Below are positions 42,367 to 50,890 of a stretch of DNA of 64,000 nt, piece by piece (position 1 is the first letter of the stretch; each line of letters begins with the position of its first letter). Position numbers and translations under genes: made by a program. The notes under the pieces were generated by a model. It worked only from the letters and a program-made list of their open reading frames with translations. It made no database searches and was not told where the DNA came from. The stretch is taken from positions 992,001-1,056,000 of the forward strand of contig NZ_KB893245.1 in assembly GCF_000374065.1 (NCBI RefSeq). The letters run 5' to 3'. The DNA is from Spirosoma luteum DSM 19990 (lineage in GTDB: Bacteria; Bacteroidota; Bacteroidia; Cytophagales; Spirosomataceae).

Positions 42367-43512
42367 TCAACGCTTCTGAGTTTGGTCTTTCAGAAACTTT
42401 AGTAACAATTTTTCGGTGCCATCCAGCCCCTGTGCGTCCGTTTGTCTAAAACGGGCTTTCTGTTTGATATAAGGCATTAAATCCTGGCATTCGTAAGCTT
42501 CCAGAATTTGGGGATGTATATAGTGTTTTCGGCAAACGGTACGGGTATTCCCTAACTTATGGGATACTTCGTCCAATATTGTGTTCACGTTCTTCTTCCG
42601 TTCCTTTTCAGTTTCGCAGGGATTCAGTTCGGCTAGCAGTCGAAACGCGTTTACGGTACCAGCCCAAGTCCGGAAATCCTTCGCCGAGAAATCGTCGCCC
42701 ATCGTCTCGTGCAGGTAATCATTCACCATACCTGAGTCGATTGGATGGCGCTTACCCTCCGCATCGAAGTACTGAAATAGCTCCTTGCCCGGAATATCCC
42801 GGCAGGCTTTTACCAGACGTGATAACCGCCGGTCACTCAGGGTTATATCATGATAAATACCTTTTTTACCTTTAAAACTAAATCGTACTTCACGCCCATC
42901 CATTTTTACATGGCGGTCCTTGAGCGTGGTAAGCCCGTAGGAACCATATTCTTTTTCATAAGCCGCATTACCAACCCGAATGAGCGTCTGCTCCATAACA
43001 CTCAGGGCAATAGCAATTACTTTTTCGCGGGTGAGTGACTCGACTCTCAGATCTTTGGCTAACCGGGAACGAAGCAGTGGCAGGGCCTGACCAAAGGCCA
43101 CCATTCGGAAAAACTTCGTCTGACTTCGAATCGCGTTCCATTTTGGGTGGTAGCGGTACTGTTTTCGGTTTTTAGTGTCGATTCCCGTTGCCTGCAAATG
43201 GCTATTGGTTTTCGGGCTAATCCAGACATTTTCCCAGGCAGGGGGCAGGGCCATGCTCTGGATTCGGGTCAGGGTGTCGGAGTCGGTCAACTCATTGCCT
43301 TTGGTATCAAAATACTGGAACAGACTTTCGTTGCGCTGTCGCTGAATACCCGGCATGGTATCTGACACATAAACCAGTCGGGCTGCCCGCGCCGTTTCGA
43401 CGGGGTCATGGAGTAACTCGGATGCATTCACGGTTGTTGAGTAGGTAAAAAATGCGTCACTGAGTAACTGCTGTATCCGCCAAATAGTTATCAGATTATC
43501 CTTCCTGCACAC
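42367..43512 (-). CDS. DNA topoisomerase IB (bacterial/viral type)
   Basis: A protein of about 381 residues. It has the bacterial TopIB order: an N-terminal domain with LVYVSDTMPGIQRQR and QSMALPPAWENVWI, then the catalytic domain with FRFxFKGKKG-type strands, DFRTWAGTVNAFRLL and the nucleophilic tyrosine in CRKHYIHP. It relaxes supercoils through a 3'-phosphotyrosine link. The start is uncertain: the frame is open to 43680 inside the upstream gene, and GTG at 43512 (just after that gene's stop) or 43431 fit best. There is no ATG in the likely region. Confidence 0.85.
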   Translation of the reverse strand: MCRKDNLITIWRIQQLLSDAFFTYSTTVNASELLHDPVETARAARLVYVSDTMPGIQRQRNESLFQYFDTKGNELTDSDTLTRIQSMALPPAWENVWISPKTNSHLQATGIDTKNRKQYRYHPKWNAIRSQTKFFRMVAFGQALPLLRSRLAKDLRVESLTREKVIAIALSVMEQTLIRVGNAAYEKEYGSYGLTTLKDRHVKMDGREVRFSFKGKKGIYHDITLSDRRLSRLVKACRDIPGKELFQYFDAEGKRHPIDSGMVNDYLHETMGDDFSAKDFRTWAGTVNAFRLLAELNPCETEKERKKNVNTILDEVSHKLGNTRTVCRKHYIHPQILEAYECQDLMPYIKQKARFRQTDAQGLDGTEKLLLKFLKDQTQKR

Positions 43513-43526
43513 GACAAAAAATGGCT

Positions 43527-44117
43527 TTACCGCAATCTCACGCGCCAATCGGAGGCTTTCCCGAAAAACCAGAGAGCCAGCGCCGTGGCGTACTGGTAAA
43601 AATCCGTTGGGTGAATGAGTGAGTAAAACGCTTCTGCTTTGGTAGCCAGCCCCATCATCATAGCGGCCAACACGATCCAAAGCCCTCGTTTGTTGCGTTG
43701 AAGTAATGAAAACACCGCCAGTAGTACCAAAACCAATATACCCAGTGATGGTACGATAGGGGTGAAAACGCGTACGCGGGGTAATAGTAATGAAGTAAAC
43801 AGAAATAAACCAAACGCTACCGTGGCAACAAATGGAAACAAGGAAAGTGTACGCTGATTAAGCAATGCATATACTGCCGACACCACGCATACAATACCCA
43901 GCGTATCGGACAGAATAATCATGGAACGATGCAACGGTTCCAGCGATTCGTTTCCCGAAAAGCGGATCACTCCCATCAGAGCGGCCAGGGAAATGGTTAA
44001 GAAAAAGAATCCCCAAAGCAGTCGGTTGAGCAGGGGAATACGTCCGAAAAAGTGCCAGAACACCCCAACGCCCACTCCGGCCAGAACAGAGCCAGAAAGG
44101 ATATGCGAAAAAATCAT
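43527..44117 (-). CDS. Multi-pass membrane protein, unknown
   Basis: A 196-residue protein with six or seven hydrophobic segments and short basic loops. Starts at 44153 and 44117 are open; 44117 keeps clear of the sucD promoter box. It shows no transport or enzyme motif. It ends 14 bases before the likely topoisomerase IB start, so the two may be co-transcribed. I do not recognise the family. Confidence 0.6.
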   Translation of the reverse strand: MIFSHILSGSVLAGVGVGVFWHFFGRIPLLNRLLWGFFFLTISLAALMGVIRFSGNESLEPLHRSMIILSDTLGIVCVVSAVYALLNQRTLSLFPFVATVAFGLFLFTSLLLPRVRVFTPIVPSLGILVLVLLAVFSLLQRNKRGLWIVLAAMMMGLATKAEAFYSLIHPTDFYQYATALALWFFGKASDWRVRLR

Positions 44118-44140
44118 CACGTAATTTAGGAAGTTTCGGC

Positions 44141-44148
44141 TACTTTTG
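44141..44148 (+). promoter_or_regulatory. Minus-7 element upstream of sucD
   Basis: TACTTTTG matches TAnnTTTG. It lies 117 bases before the sucD start, which would leave a leader of about 110 bases. No good minus-33 box is seen. Confidence 0.35.
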
Positions 44149-44265
44149 CCCAACTTTCTACCAGAAGCAGGAAGGGCCGATAAACGACTAAAGATAGCTG
44201 GTTAAATGCTATTTTTCGGCTTCCTTCCGTATGTCCGTGTTGCCAACGATTTCCAAATTCCTGTT

Positions 44266-45141
44266 ATGTCTGTTCTAGTTAACAAAGATTCAAAAATTAT
44301 CGTCCAGGGCTTCACCGGCTCAGAAGGCAGTTTTCATGCTCAGCAGATGATTGAATACGGCACTAACGTTGTTGGTGGGGTAACGCCGGGAAAAGGAGGG
44401 CAAACGCACCTCGACCGCCCTGTTTTCAATACAGTTCAGCAGGCTGTTGATCAGGCTGGCGCCAATGTATCCATCATTTTTGTGCCGCCTGCTTTTGCTG
44501 CCGATGCTATTATGGAGGCTGCAGAAGCGGGTATAAATGTGATTATCTGCATTACGGAAGGTATTCCAACGGAAGATATGGTAGCGGTGAAAAACTACCT
44601 GAACGACAAAGATGTGACGCTGATCGGGCCCAACTGCCCCGGTGTCATGACCGCCGAAGAATGTAAAGTAGGAATCATGCCCGGCTTTATTTTCAAGAAA
44701 GGGCGTATCGGAATCGTTTCCAAGTCGGGTACATTAACCTACGAAGCTGTTGACCAGCTTACCAAAGCTGGTCTTGGACAATCGACAGCTATTGGTATCG
44801 GTGGCGACCCAATTATTGGTACCACTACCAAGCAGGCAGTTGAACTTCTTATGAACGATCCGGAAACCGATGCTATCGTTATGATTGGCGAAATAGGTGG
44901 CGGCATGGAAGCAGAGGCTGCTAACTGGATCAAGGCTGATGGCAATCGTAAACCCGTTGTTGGTTTCATTGCCGGACAAACGGCCCCCAAGGGTCGTCGG
45001 ATGGGCCATGCCGGTGCTATTGTTGGTGGCGCAGATGATACAGCAGCCGCCAAAATGGCTATTATGCGGGAGTGTGGTATCCACGTAGTTGAATCACCCG
45101 CTCTTATCGGTGATACAATGCTGAAGGCGCTGGGGAAATAA
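44266..45141 (+). CDS. sucD: Succinyl-CoA synthetase alpha subunit
   Basis: A 291-residue subunit. The CoA-binding N-terminal domain reads [22 protein letters not shown]. The phosphohistidine loop is [13 protein letters not shown] near the C-terminus. The start at 44266 ([10 protein letters not shown]) is standard; 20 more codons upstream are open but not family-like. With the beta subunit, which is not in the window, it makes ATP or GTP from succinyl-CoA in the TCA cycle. Repeat element F follows the stop. Confidence 0.96.
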   Translation: MSVLVNKDSKIIVQGFTGSEGSFHAQQMIEYGTNVVGGVTPGKGGQTHLDRPVFNTVQQAVDQAGANVSIIFVPPAFAADAIMEAAEAGINVIICITEGIPTEDMVAVKNYLNDKDVTLIGPNCPGVMTAEECKVGIMPGFIFKKGRIGIVSKSGTLTYEAVDQLTKAGLGQSTAIGIGGDPIIGTTTKQAVELLMNDPETDAIVMIGEIGGGMEAEAANWIKADGNRKPVVGFIAGQTAPKGRRMGHAGAIVGGADDTAAAKMAIMRECGIHVVESPALIGDTMLKALGK

Positions 45142-45148
45142 ATTCTAA

Positions 45149-45270
45149 AGAGCGAAAGAGCGAATGAATGAAAGAGCGAAAGAGCGGCCAACGATAACCA
45201 GAATAACTAGTGACTATTTCCGTGACGCTCTTTCACTCTTTTTTACTCTTTCACTTTTTTACTCTTTCGC
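45149..45270. repeat. Inverted octamer array partly inside a coding region (element F)
   Basis: Five 8-base units (AGAGCGAA, AGAGCGAA, TGAATGAA, AGAGCGAA, AGAGCGGC) fill 45149-45188. Facing units (CGCTCTTT, CACTCTTT, TTTACTCT and similar) fill about 45226-45270. The inner stem, 45173-45186 with 45226-45239, has a single G-T wobble. The ATG of the DUF4271 gene lies within the left array, and the right array is translated as its hydrophobic signal sequence. Confidence 0.8.
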
Positions 45271-46384
45271 CACTGCCCAACCTCGCCAGACAGGTATTGG
45301 ACCGGGTGAAACATACTATCCCGTTCACAATTTTCACGACGACTTTCAGGTGTACGACGAAAGGGCAAAAGCTTACGTACCCTACATCGTTGAGAAACAT
45401 GCCGACCAAACAGCCCTGAGCGTATATGTGGACCTGGAGAGTAATCGGCACTACAGCCTGCTCATTGCAACCCGGCAAGACGGATACCTGTTTATCAACG
45501 CTGCCCTTAAACGAAAACTCCGTGCCGAACGCTGGCAGGTACTAAACATCGATAGCCTGTATAAGGTCTATCGTCAGCCAGAACTATTCCTCACCATCTA
45601 CGGCAGTCCCGGCCTGGACAATAAACAATTATTTATTGGTTACCCAAAATCCGCAACGCAGACACCCGTTCTGTTGCGGGATGATAATTTGAGTGTACGC
45701 CCCCGTCCCAGCACTATATACAAAGACTTTCTGGGACTGGGTTTATTGTTTTTATTGACCACCCACAGTTTTCTGTTTACATTTTATCGGCGCGCTTTTT
45801 TGCGATTTTATAACCTGCGTGATCTATTATCTGTCCGGTCACAGGACGAATCGTTTCTAATTAATCGTCCATTGAGTGGTGCCAATACCCTTTTTGCCCT
45901 CAATCTGAGTTTTGTCATTGCTTATCTGATTGTCTTCTTGCAGAGCCTGAACTTAGCGGTGTTTACATCGGGGACATTGTTAATAACGGGGCAAAATATA
46001 GGTGGGTTGTTGAGTGAGTTTTTTCTGCTGAGTGGTGTCACCTTCTTAAGTCTTCTGGGTAAGTATATCTCTCTGGAGGTGATGGGGGGGCTGTATAAGT
46101 TGCAGGAGGTGGTCAACATTCACTATTTCAAAATACTACAGTCATCCCTATTATTTTTTACGTTTCTAACTCTTCTACTATCCATACTGACGTACAATAC
46201 CTGGGTCGCATCATGGTCGCAGGAAGTCTTGTTGGTGTCAGTAGTTATGTTTTATGCTGCCCGCTTAACCCTGCTATACTTCGTCATACGTAGCCTTGAG
46301 CCTATCAAAAATCTTTATTTATTTTCGTACCTTTGTATCGTCGAATTGATTCCACTAATCATTGGTTTGCGTTTTGCGCTATGA
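45164..46384 (+). CDS. DUF4271 membrane protein with repeat-derived signal peptide
   Basis: A 406-residue protein. A signal peptide with core ALSLFFTLSLFYSFA ends near ATA-Q; it and the start codon are encoded by repeat element F. A periplasmic part of about 150 residues follows (to about residue 185). The C-terminal half is DUF4271 with about seven membrane helices, including LGLLFLLTTHSFLFTFYRR and LYFVIRSLEPIKNLYLFSYLC. DUF4271 genes commonly precede hemD in Bacteroidota, as here (75 bases). The function is unknown. No other in-frame ATG gives a signal peptide. Confidence 0.82.
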   Translation: MNERAKERPTITRITSDYFRDALSLFFTLSLFYSFATAQPRQTGIGPGETYYPVHNFHDDFQVYDERAKAYVPYIVEKHADQTALSVYVDLESNRHYSLLIATRQDGYLFINAALKRKLRAERWQVLNIDSLYKVYRQPELFLTIYGSPGLDNKQLFIGYPKSATQTPVLLRDDNLSVRPRPSTIYKDFLGLGLLFLLTTHSFLFTFYRRAFLRFYNLRDLLSVRSQDESFLINRPLSGANTLFALNLSFVIAYLIVFLQSLNLAVFTSGTLLITGQNIGGLLSEFFLLSGVTFLSLLGKYISLEVMGGLYKLQEVVNIHYFKILQSSLLFFTFLTLLLSILTYNTWVASWSQEVLLVSVVMFYAARLTLLYFVIRSLEPIKNLYLFSYLCIVELIPLIIGLRFAL

Positions 46385-46459
46385 TGGGTGGGCTTTCAGT
46401 TAGCATAGTATAGTTGGTGGATATTTCCTTTATTATCCAGTTCGTACCACCAATTCCTA

Positions 46460-47263
46460 ATGACCCCGAGTAACGATTCAATGAACGAGACAAGCATGCA
46501 ACCCGCCGAAGCCAGGATCACGAAAGTAAACCGGCTCTTAGTGTCCCAATCTCGACCCGCCGACGATAAATCTCCTTATTTTGATTTAGCTAGCAAGTAC
46601 AATATCCAGATTGAGTTTCGCCCGTTTATCCAGATTCAGGGTGAGTCGTTTAAGGATTTTCGTCGTCAGAAAATCAATATTCTGGCCCATACCGCTATTA
46701 TTTTCACCAGCCGAAATGCCATAGATCACTTTTTTCGTATTTGTCAGGAAGGACGCGTCGATGTGCCTGCAGATATGAAGTATTTCTGTATTTCGGAACA
46801 GACAGCTAACTATCTACAGAAATACATCGTTATTCGGAAGCGCAAGATTTTCAACGGTACGAAGACTGCAACCGAACTGTTTGACTTAATCAAGAAGCAT
46901 AAGAGCGAAAAGTTCCTGTTTCCCTGTTCAAACATCCGTCGAAATGATATTCCTGAGTTTATGGATACAAGTGGTCTTCATTTTACGGAGGCTGAGATGT
47001 ACGAAACTGTTTCCACTAACCTGTCAGACCTGGAAATCAGTAGTTACGATATAATTGCCCTTTTTAGCCCATCAGGTGTAAACTCGTTACTTGTTAATTT
47101 TCCCGATTTCGATCAGAACGGAACACGTATCGCTGCTTTCGGGCCTACTACTGCCAAGGCCGTTATTGAAGCGGGCCTGACACTTGATATTGAAGCTCCG
47201 CTTCCCAACGCGCCATCTATGACGGGGGCTTTGGATTTGTACCTTAAAAAGACCAACCCGTAA
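46460..47263 (+). CDS. hemD: Uroporphyrinogen-III synthase family protein
   Basis: A 267-residue protein of the HemD family with the two-lobe alpha/beta layout. Seen are IIFTSRNAIDHFF in lobe one, and IIALFSPSGVNSLLVNF with IAAFGPTTAKAVIEAG in lobe two. These strands line the cleft where hydroxymethylbilane is closed to uroporphyrinogen III. HemD is weakly conserved and Bacteroidota copies are divergent. In-frame ATGs at 46460, 46481 and 46496 compete; the conserved part begins at about VNRLLVSQ. It lies between DUF4271 and porP. Confidence 0.85.
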   Translation: MTPSNDSMNETSMQPAEARITKVNRLLVSQSRPADDKSPYFDLASKYNIQIEFRPFIQIQGESFKDFRRQKINILAHTAIIFTSRNAIDHFFRICQEGRVDVPADMKYFCISEQTANYLQKYIVIRKRKIFNGTKTATELFDLIKKHKSEKFLFPCSNIRRNDIPEFMDTSGLHFTEAEMYETVSTNLSDLEISSYDIIALFSPSGVNSLLVNFPDFDQNGTRIAAFGPTTAKAVIEAGLTLDIEAPLPNAPSMTGALDLYLKKTNP

Positions 47264-47429
47264 TCAGTGATGCGGTGTTTCCCTTTGTGCCGGAACCGGG
47301 TGATACTGCTCATTTCCGGCATTTTGCTTTATTTTTCAGGCCAATAATTTGCTCTTACATGCGTTTAACTGTAAACTGTGATGAAATTTCTGTCGAACTC
47401 CCTTATCACTGATATAGAAGCTAGTAAGA

Positions 47430-47500
47430 ACAAACAGAAGAGAAGAGTCGCTTTTTATTGAAAATCAACTAATTGATGTTGACTCCTTCTGCTCTTTTTT
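47430..47500 (+). terminator. Probable terminator after hemD
   Basis: An imperfect stem joins ACAAACAGAAGAGAAGAGTC with the pyrimidine-rich GACTCCTTCTGCTC, ending in TTTTTT. A small inner stem ATCAA/TTGAT lies in the loop. It would separate hemD from the porP-gld unit. Confidence 0.45.
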
Positions 47501-47545
47501 GTCGTATGTGTGTATAAAAGTCTTTTTGAATATTGTCCAGGCCGT

Positions 47546-48520
47546 ATGATTCGCATACTATACGTTTACGCCTTTTTACTGGTTGTGCTTGCTACGCCAA
47601 TGGCTCTGGCCCAACAGGACCCACAGTTTAGCTTGTATATGTACAACCCGCTTTATTATAACCCGGCAGCGGCTGGCTCGGAGGGGGTATCTCGTCTACA
47701 ACTTACGCAGCGAACGCAATATCTGGGTTATCAGACAATTGGTAATGGCGATGGTAGTGCGGCTCAGAATACGCAGATGATATCATTCAATATGCCATTG
47801 GCTAAAATCAAGAGTGGTATTGGTATTTATGCCCTGAATGATAAGTACGGCCCGTCTATCAATCAGGCGGTGCAATTGTCTTATGCTTACCGATTGGCCT
47901 TAAAGAACGGAACGCTGGCGCTGGGTGTACAGGCGGGTATGTTTAACCGGGGGTTCGACTTTGGTCAGTTTCGCGCTACCGACCCAGGCGACCCGCTTAT
48001 TCCAACCGGACGTATCAATCAGTTTAAACCGGATATTGGTGCCGGTATTTATTACAATACTACCGACTACTGGGTTGGCTTGAGTATGACACACCTGAAT
48101 AAGGCAGCCTACAGCTACGTTGTTGGCCGGTCACTTGACCCTTCCGAACCAAAAGCCTATCTGTCGGCTGGTTACCGCCTGGGGTTAGGGTATAATATTG
48201 ATATACAGCCATCTGTACTGGTACAATACAGTACAAAACAGGGTATTCCCGGATCGGTAGCTTCGGTCAACTTAGTGGGAACATACGATAACCGCATCTG
48301 GGCGGGTCTGGGATATCGGTTAAAAGACGCAGTGATGGCCACTGCTGGCATCAACCTGATGCGAAACAATGCACTGCGTATTGGAGCAGCACTGGATATT
48401 ACTACGGGAGGAGCACAAATAAAAAGTCCTGCATCGTACGAAATTTTAGTAGGCTATGCCCTGCCTGCTCCCGATGCACGTAAGAAACCAATTGTACGCA
48501 CACCCCGTTTCCGCTATTGA
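47546..48520 (+). CDS. PorP/SprF family type IX secretion membrane protein
   Basis: A 324-residue outer-membrane barrel. The signal peptide ends at ALAQ and is followed by the family hallmark QQDPQFSLYMYNPLYYNPAAAGSEG. The rest is barrel strands (GLGYNIDIQPSVLVQYST, IWAGLGYRLKDAVMATAGINL). The start at 47546 gives the signal peptide; an upstream GTG at 47510 is in frame. PorP binds type IX machinery and some adhesin-linked copies (SprF) work with one substrate. Its place directly before gldK suggests it is the core PorP copy. Confidence 0.9.
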   Translation: MIRILYVYAFLLVVLATPMALAQQDPQFSLYMYNPLYYNPAAAGSEGVSRLQLTQRTQYLGYQTIGNGDGSAAQNTQMISFNMPLAKIKSGIGIYALNDKYGPSINQAVQLSYAYRLALKNGTLALGVQAGMFNRGFDFGQFRATDPGDPLIPTGRINQFKPDIGAGIYYNTTDYWVGLSMTHLNKAAYSYVVGRSLDPSEPKAYLSAGYRLGLGYNIDIQPSVLVQYSTKQGIPGSVASVNLVGTYDNRIWAGLGYRLKDAVMATAGINLMRNNALRIGAALDITTGGAQIKSPASYEILVGYALPAPDARKKPIVRTPRFRY

Positions 48521-48778
48521 TATAGCTGAGTGCAGAGAAAAGGCAATATTTTGCTCATTTGAGCAGTATTGGCAATATTCTTGTTACGCAGTTTGCAACA
48601 GGAAACTTACTGTTTGGACGACAGATTGACCTAAAGTTGAACTAGTTCGTCCAAAGCAGAAATAAACGTTCAATCAGGATATTGACGGAAAATTTTTCAG
48701 AACCTGACAGAACATACAATAACTAAATAGATTTTCGTTTTTAGTCTGGTCTCGCACAAGAAGAAGAAAAGTTTTACG

Positions 48779-49918
48779 ATGATGAAGTATAACTGGTTAA
48801 CAGGCAACGCAACCCGGGTAGTGATGGTCGCAATAGTAGTGTTGCTGATGCAGGGTTGCGGCTTTTTGAAGTCAAAATTTGGCGGCAAAAGTGGCAAGGG
48901 AGGAGAAATAGGTATGACAAATGGGGAAGTTACCGCTACCGGGCGTAAAGGCTGGCGGCAACCCACACCGTACGGAATGGTACTGGTGCCATCCGGTTCA
49001 TTTATAATGGGACAGGCCGACGAGGATGTGGCGGCTACTCAGATTAATATGAATCGTCAGGTAACCATCAGTTCATTCTACATGGACGATGCTGAAATCT
49101 CCAACCATGAGTATCGACAGTACATCAACGCCCTGCTGGCCGATTCAGTCTCGGTGCTGGGCGAAGAAGACATCATGGCTAAGTACTACCCTGATACAAC
49201 CGTATGGAAAAACGATTTCACCTACCACAATGGTGATCCAATGCTGGAGCATTACTATGCTCACCCCGCCTTTGACACCTATCCGGTAGTAGGCGTAAGC
49301 TGGGTTGCGGCTAACCACTTTTGTAAGTGGCGCACCAATACCTTGGATGATTTTCGTACCAAGGAAGGAAATTACCGTTCCTTTGGGTACCGGCTTCCCT
49401 CAGAAGCAGAATGGGAATGGGCTGCCCGTGGTGGCAAGCAGGGGGCTAAATACCCTTGGGGAAACCCTTACGTAGCTAATGGCAAAGGTTGTTATCTGGC
49501 CAACTTCAAACCACAGCGGGGTAATTACGACGCCGATGGTTACCCGTATACCGCACCGGCAACTGCTTATAGTCCTAACGACTACAATCTTTATAATATG
49601 GCTGGTAACGTAGCAGAATGGTGCCGGGATGCTTATGCTGACAACACAAACGCTATTGTATGGGACATGAACCCAGACAATCAAAATGCCGACGAGCCAA
49701 GAAAAATAGTTCGGGGCGGCTCATGGAAAGATATTGCCTATTACCTCGAAACGGGCACCCGGTCATACGAATACGAAGATCAGAAGCGCTCATACATCGG
49801 CTTCCGCTGTGTTATGGATAATCTGGAAGGACGTGCAGCATCAGTACGGGGTGGCAGAGCCAGCAAAGCTGGTGGAAGCAGCAAAAGCAGCAAAAAAACG
49901 AAAGCCAGTAAAATTTAA
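48779..49918 (+). CDS. gldK: Gliding motility/type IX secretion lipoprotein GldK
   Basis: A 379-residue lipoprotein. The lipobox cysteine is in LLMQGCGF. A formylglycine-generating-enzyme-like (sulfatase-modifying factor) domain follows: MVLVPSGSFIMGQADED, YPVVGVSWVAANHFCKWR, RLPSEAEWEWAARGG, GNVAEWCRDAY, VRGGSWKD. The tail is Ser/Lys-rich. GldJ shares this domain, but the position directly before gldL, gldM and gldN marks it as GldK. With GldN it forms the periplasmic ring under the outer membrane. Confidence 0.93.
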   Translation: MMKYNWLTGNATRVVMVAIVVLLMQGCGFLKSKFGGKSGKGGEIGMTNGEVTATGRKGWRQPTPYGMVLVPSGSFIMGQADEDVAATQINMNRQVTISSFYMDDAEISNHEYRQYINALLADSVSVLGEEDIMAKYYPDTTVWKNDFTYHNGDPMLEHYYAHPAFDTYPVVGVSWVAANHFCKWRTNTLDDFRTKEGNYRSFGYRLPSEAEWEWAARGGKQGAKYPWGNPYVANGKGCYLANFKPQRGNYDADGYPYTAPATAYSPNDYNLYNMAGNVAEWCRDAYADNTNAIVWDMNPDNQNADEPRKIVRGGSWKDIAYYLETGTRSYEYEDQKRSYIGFRCVMDNLEGRAASVRGGRASKAGGSSKSSKKTKASKI

Positions 49919-49953
49919 AAAGTCAACACCCTATATCAATTAACACGCTTATC

Positions 49954-50766
49954 ATGGCAGCAGATAAATCAACGAATTTCTTTTGGGATCGCTTGGTTCC
50001 AACCCTTTATAGTGCAGGAGCCGCCGTCGTTATCTTTGGAGCCTGGGCTAAAATTACCCACAATGAACAGTTCGGGTTTATGTTGACAGTTGGTCTGTTA
50101 ACGGAAGTAGTGATTTTTGCTTTGTACGCTGTACAGAGTTTTACAATGCCCGCTGCTGGAGACGATGGATATGCCTGGGAACGTGTGTATCCTGAGTTGG
50201 CAGATGATTATAAAGGAGAAGCCCGTAAACCTGCACCACAAGCCAACGGACTTACAGGGAATATGGATCAAATGCTGGCCCAGGCTAAAGTAACGCCCGA
50301 TGTATTTGAACGCCTTGGGTCCGGTTTCCGCAACCTGAACGATACGGTAGCAAAACTGACGGATCTGACTGATGCAACTGTGGCAACCAACGATTACGCC
50401 CGTAATGTAAAAACAGCTGCTGGTTCTATTACTGAAATGAATAAGTCGTACGGCACGGCAATCACGGCTATGAACTCAATGGCTGATGCCACCTCTGAGG
50501 CTAAAGATTACCGCGACCAGTTTCAGAAAGTGACCAAGAATATGGGTGCATTGAACGCTGTGTACGAATTGGAATTGCAGGATACAAACAAGCACCTGAA
50601 GGCAATGAATGCTTTCTATGGTAGTTTGACTGCAGCGATGGAAAATATGAGTGATGCCAGCCGTGATACACAACAGTTCAAGAACGAACTGGCTAAGCTA
50701 ACCGGTAATCTAGCATCTCTCAACGGTGTGTACGGTAGCATGCTGACCGCTATGCGCGGAAATTAA
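49954..50766 (+). CDS. gldL: Type IX secretion motor protein GldL
   Basis: A 270-residue inner-membrane protein. Two membrane helices lie at the N-terminus (TLYSAGAAVVIFGAWAKI and FGFMLTVGLLTEVVIFALYAVQSF); the glutamate in LLTEVVIF is the conserved charged residue of the proton path. The remaining 190 residues form a cytoplasmic helical domain with repeated AMN-x-x-x-x-SLTAAMENMSDA-like units. With GldM it makes the proton-driven motor for secretion and gliding. 35 bases after gldK; followed by repeat element G. Confidence 0.93.
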   Translation: MAADKSTNFFWDRLVPTLYSAGAAVVIFGAWAKITHNEQFGFMLTVGLLTEVVIFALYAVQSFTMPAAGDDGYAWERVYPELADDYKGEARKPAPQANGLTGNMDQMLAQAKVTPDVFERLGSGFRNLNDTVAKLTDLTDATVATNDYARNVKTAAGSITEMNKSYGTAITAMNSMADATSEAKDYRDQFQKVTKNMGALNAVYELELQDTNKHLKAMNAFYGSLTAAMENMSDASRDTQQFKNELAKLTGNLASLNGVYGSMLTAMRGN

Positions 50767-50773
50767 GCCACAA

Positions 50774-50868
50774 AAGTAGTAAGTTATAAGTCGTAAGTGC
50801 TGGCGTAGGAATGCTCCGGCGGCAGCACTTACGACTCCCTGACTTTTTCAACTTACGACTTTTTCATT
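50774..50868. repeat. Inverted heptamer array between gldL and gldM (element G)
   Basis: Four 7-base units AAGTAGT, AAGTTAT, AAGTCGT, AAGTGCT (50774-50801) face complementary units. The inner 14-bp stem, 50789-50802 with 50823-50836, is perfect. A second complementary copy (ACTTACGACTT) lies further right, so two alternative foldings are possible. It sits inside the gld operon, 22 bases before gldM. Confidence 0.85.
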
Positions 50869-50890
50869 ATTATAATTCTCCACTAACTAA

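Noticed and set aside
43513-43680. N-terminal extension of topoisomerase IB into the upstream gene
   Set aside because: The extension overlaps the coding end of the membrane-protein gene in another frame and is not like the TopIB N-terminus; a GTG start at 43512 or 43431 is more likely.
45149-45188. Tandem short units considered as a CRISPR array
   Set aside because: Units are 8 bases, directly adjacent and without spacers, and they face complementary units; no cas genes are in the window.
48779-49918. GldJ as an alternative name for the FGE-domain lipoprotein
   Set aside because: The gene stands directly before gldL, gldM and gldN, which is the GldK position; GldJ is normally encoded elsewhere.
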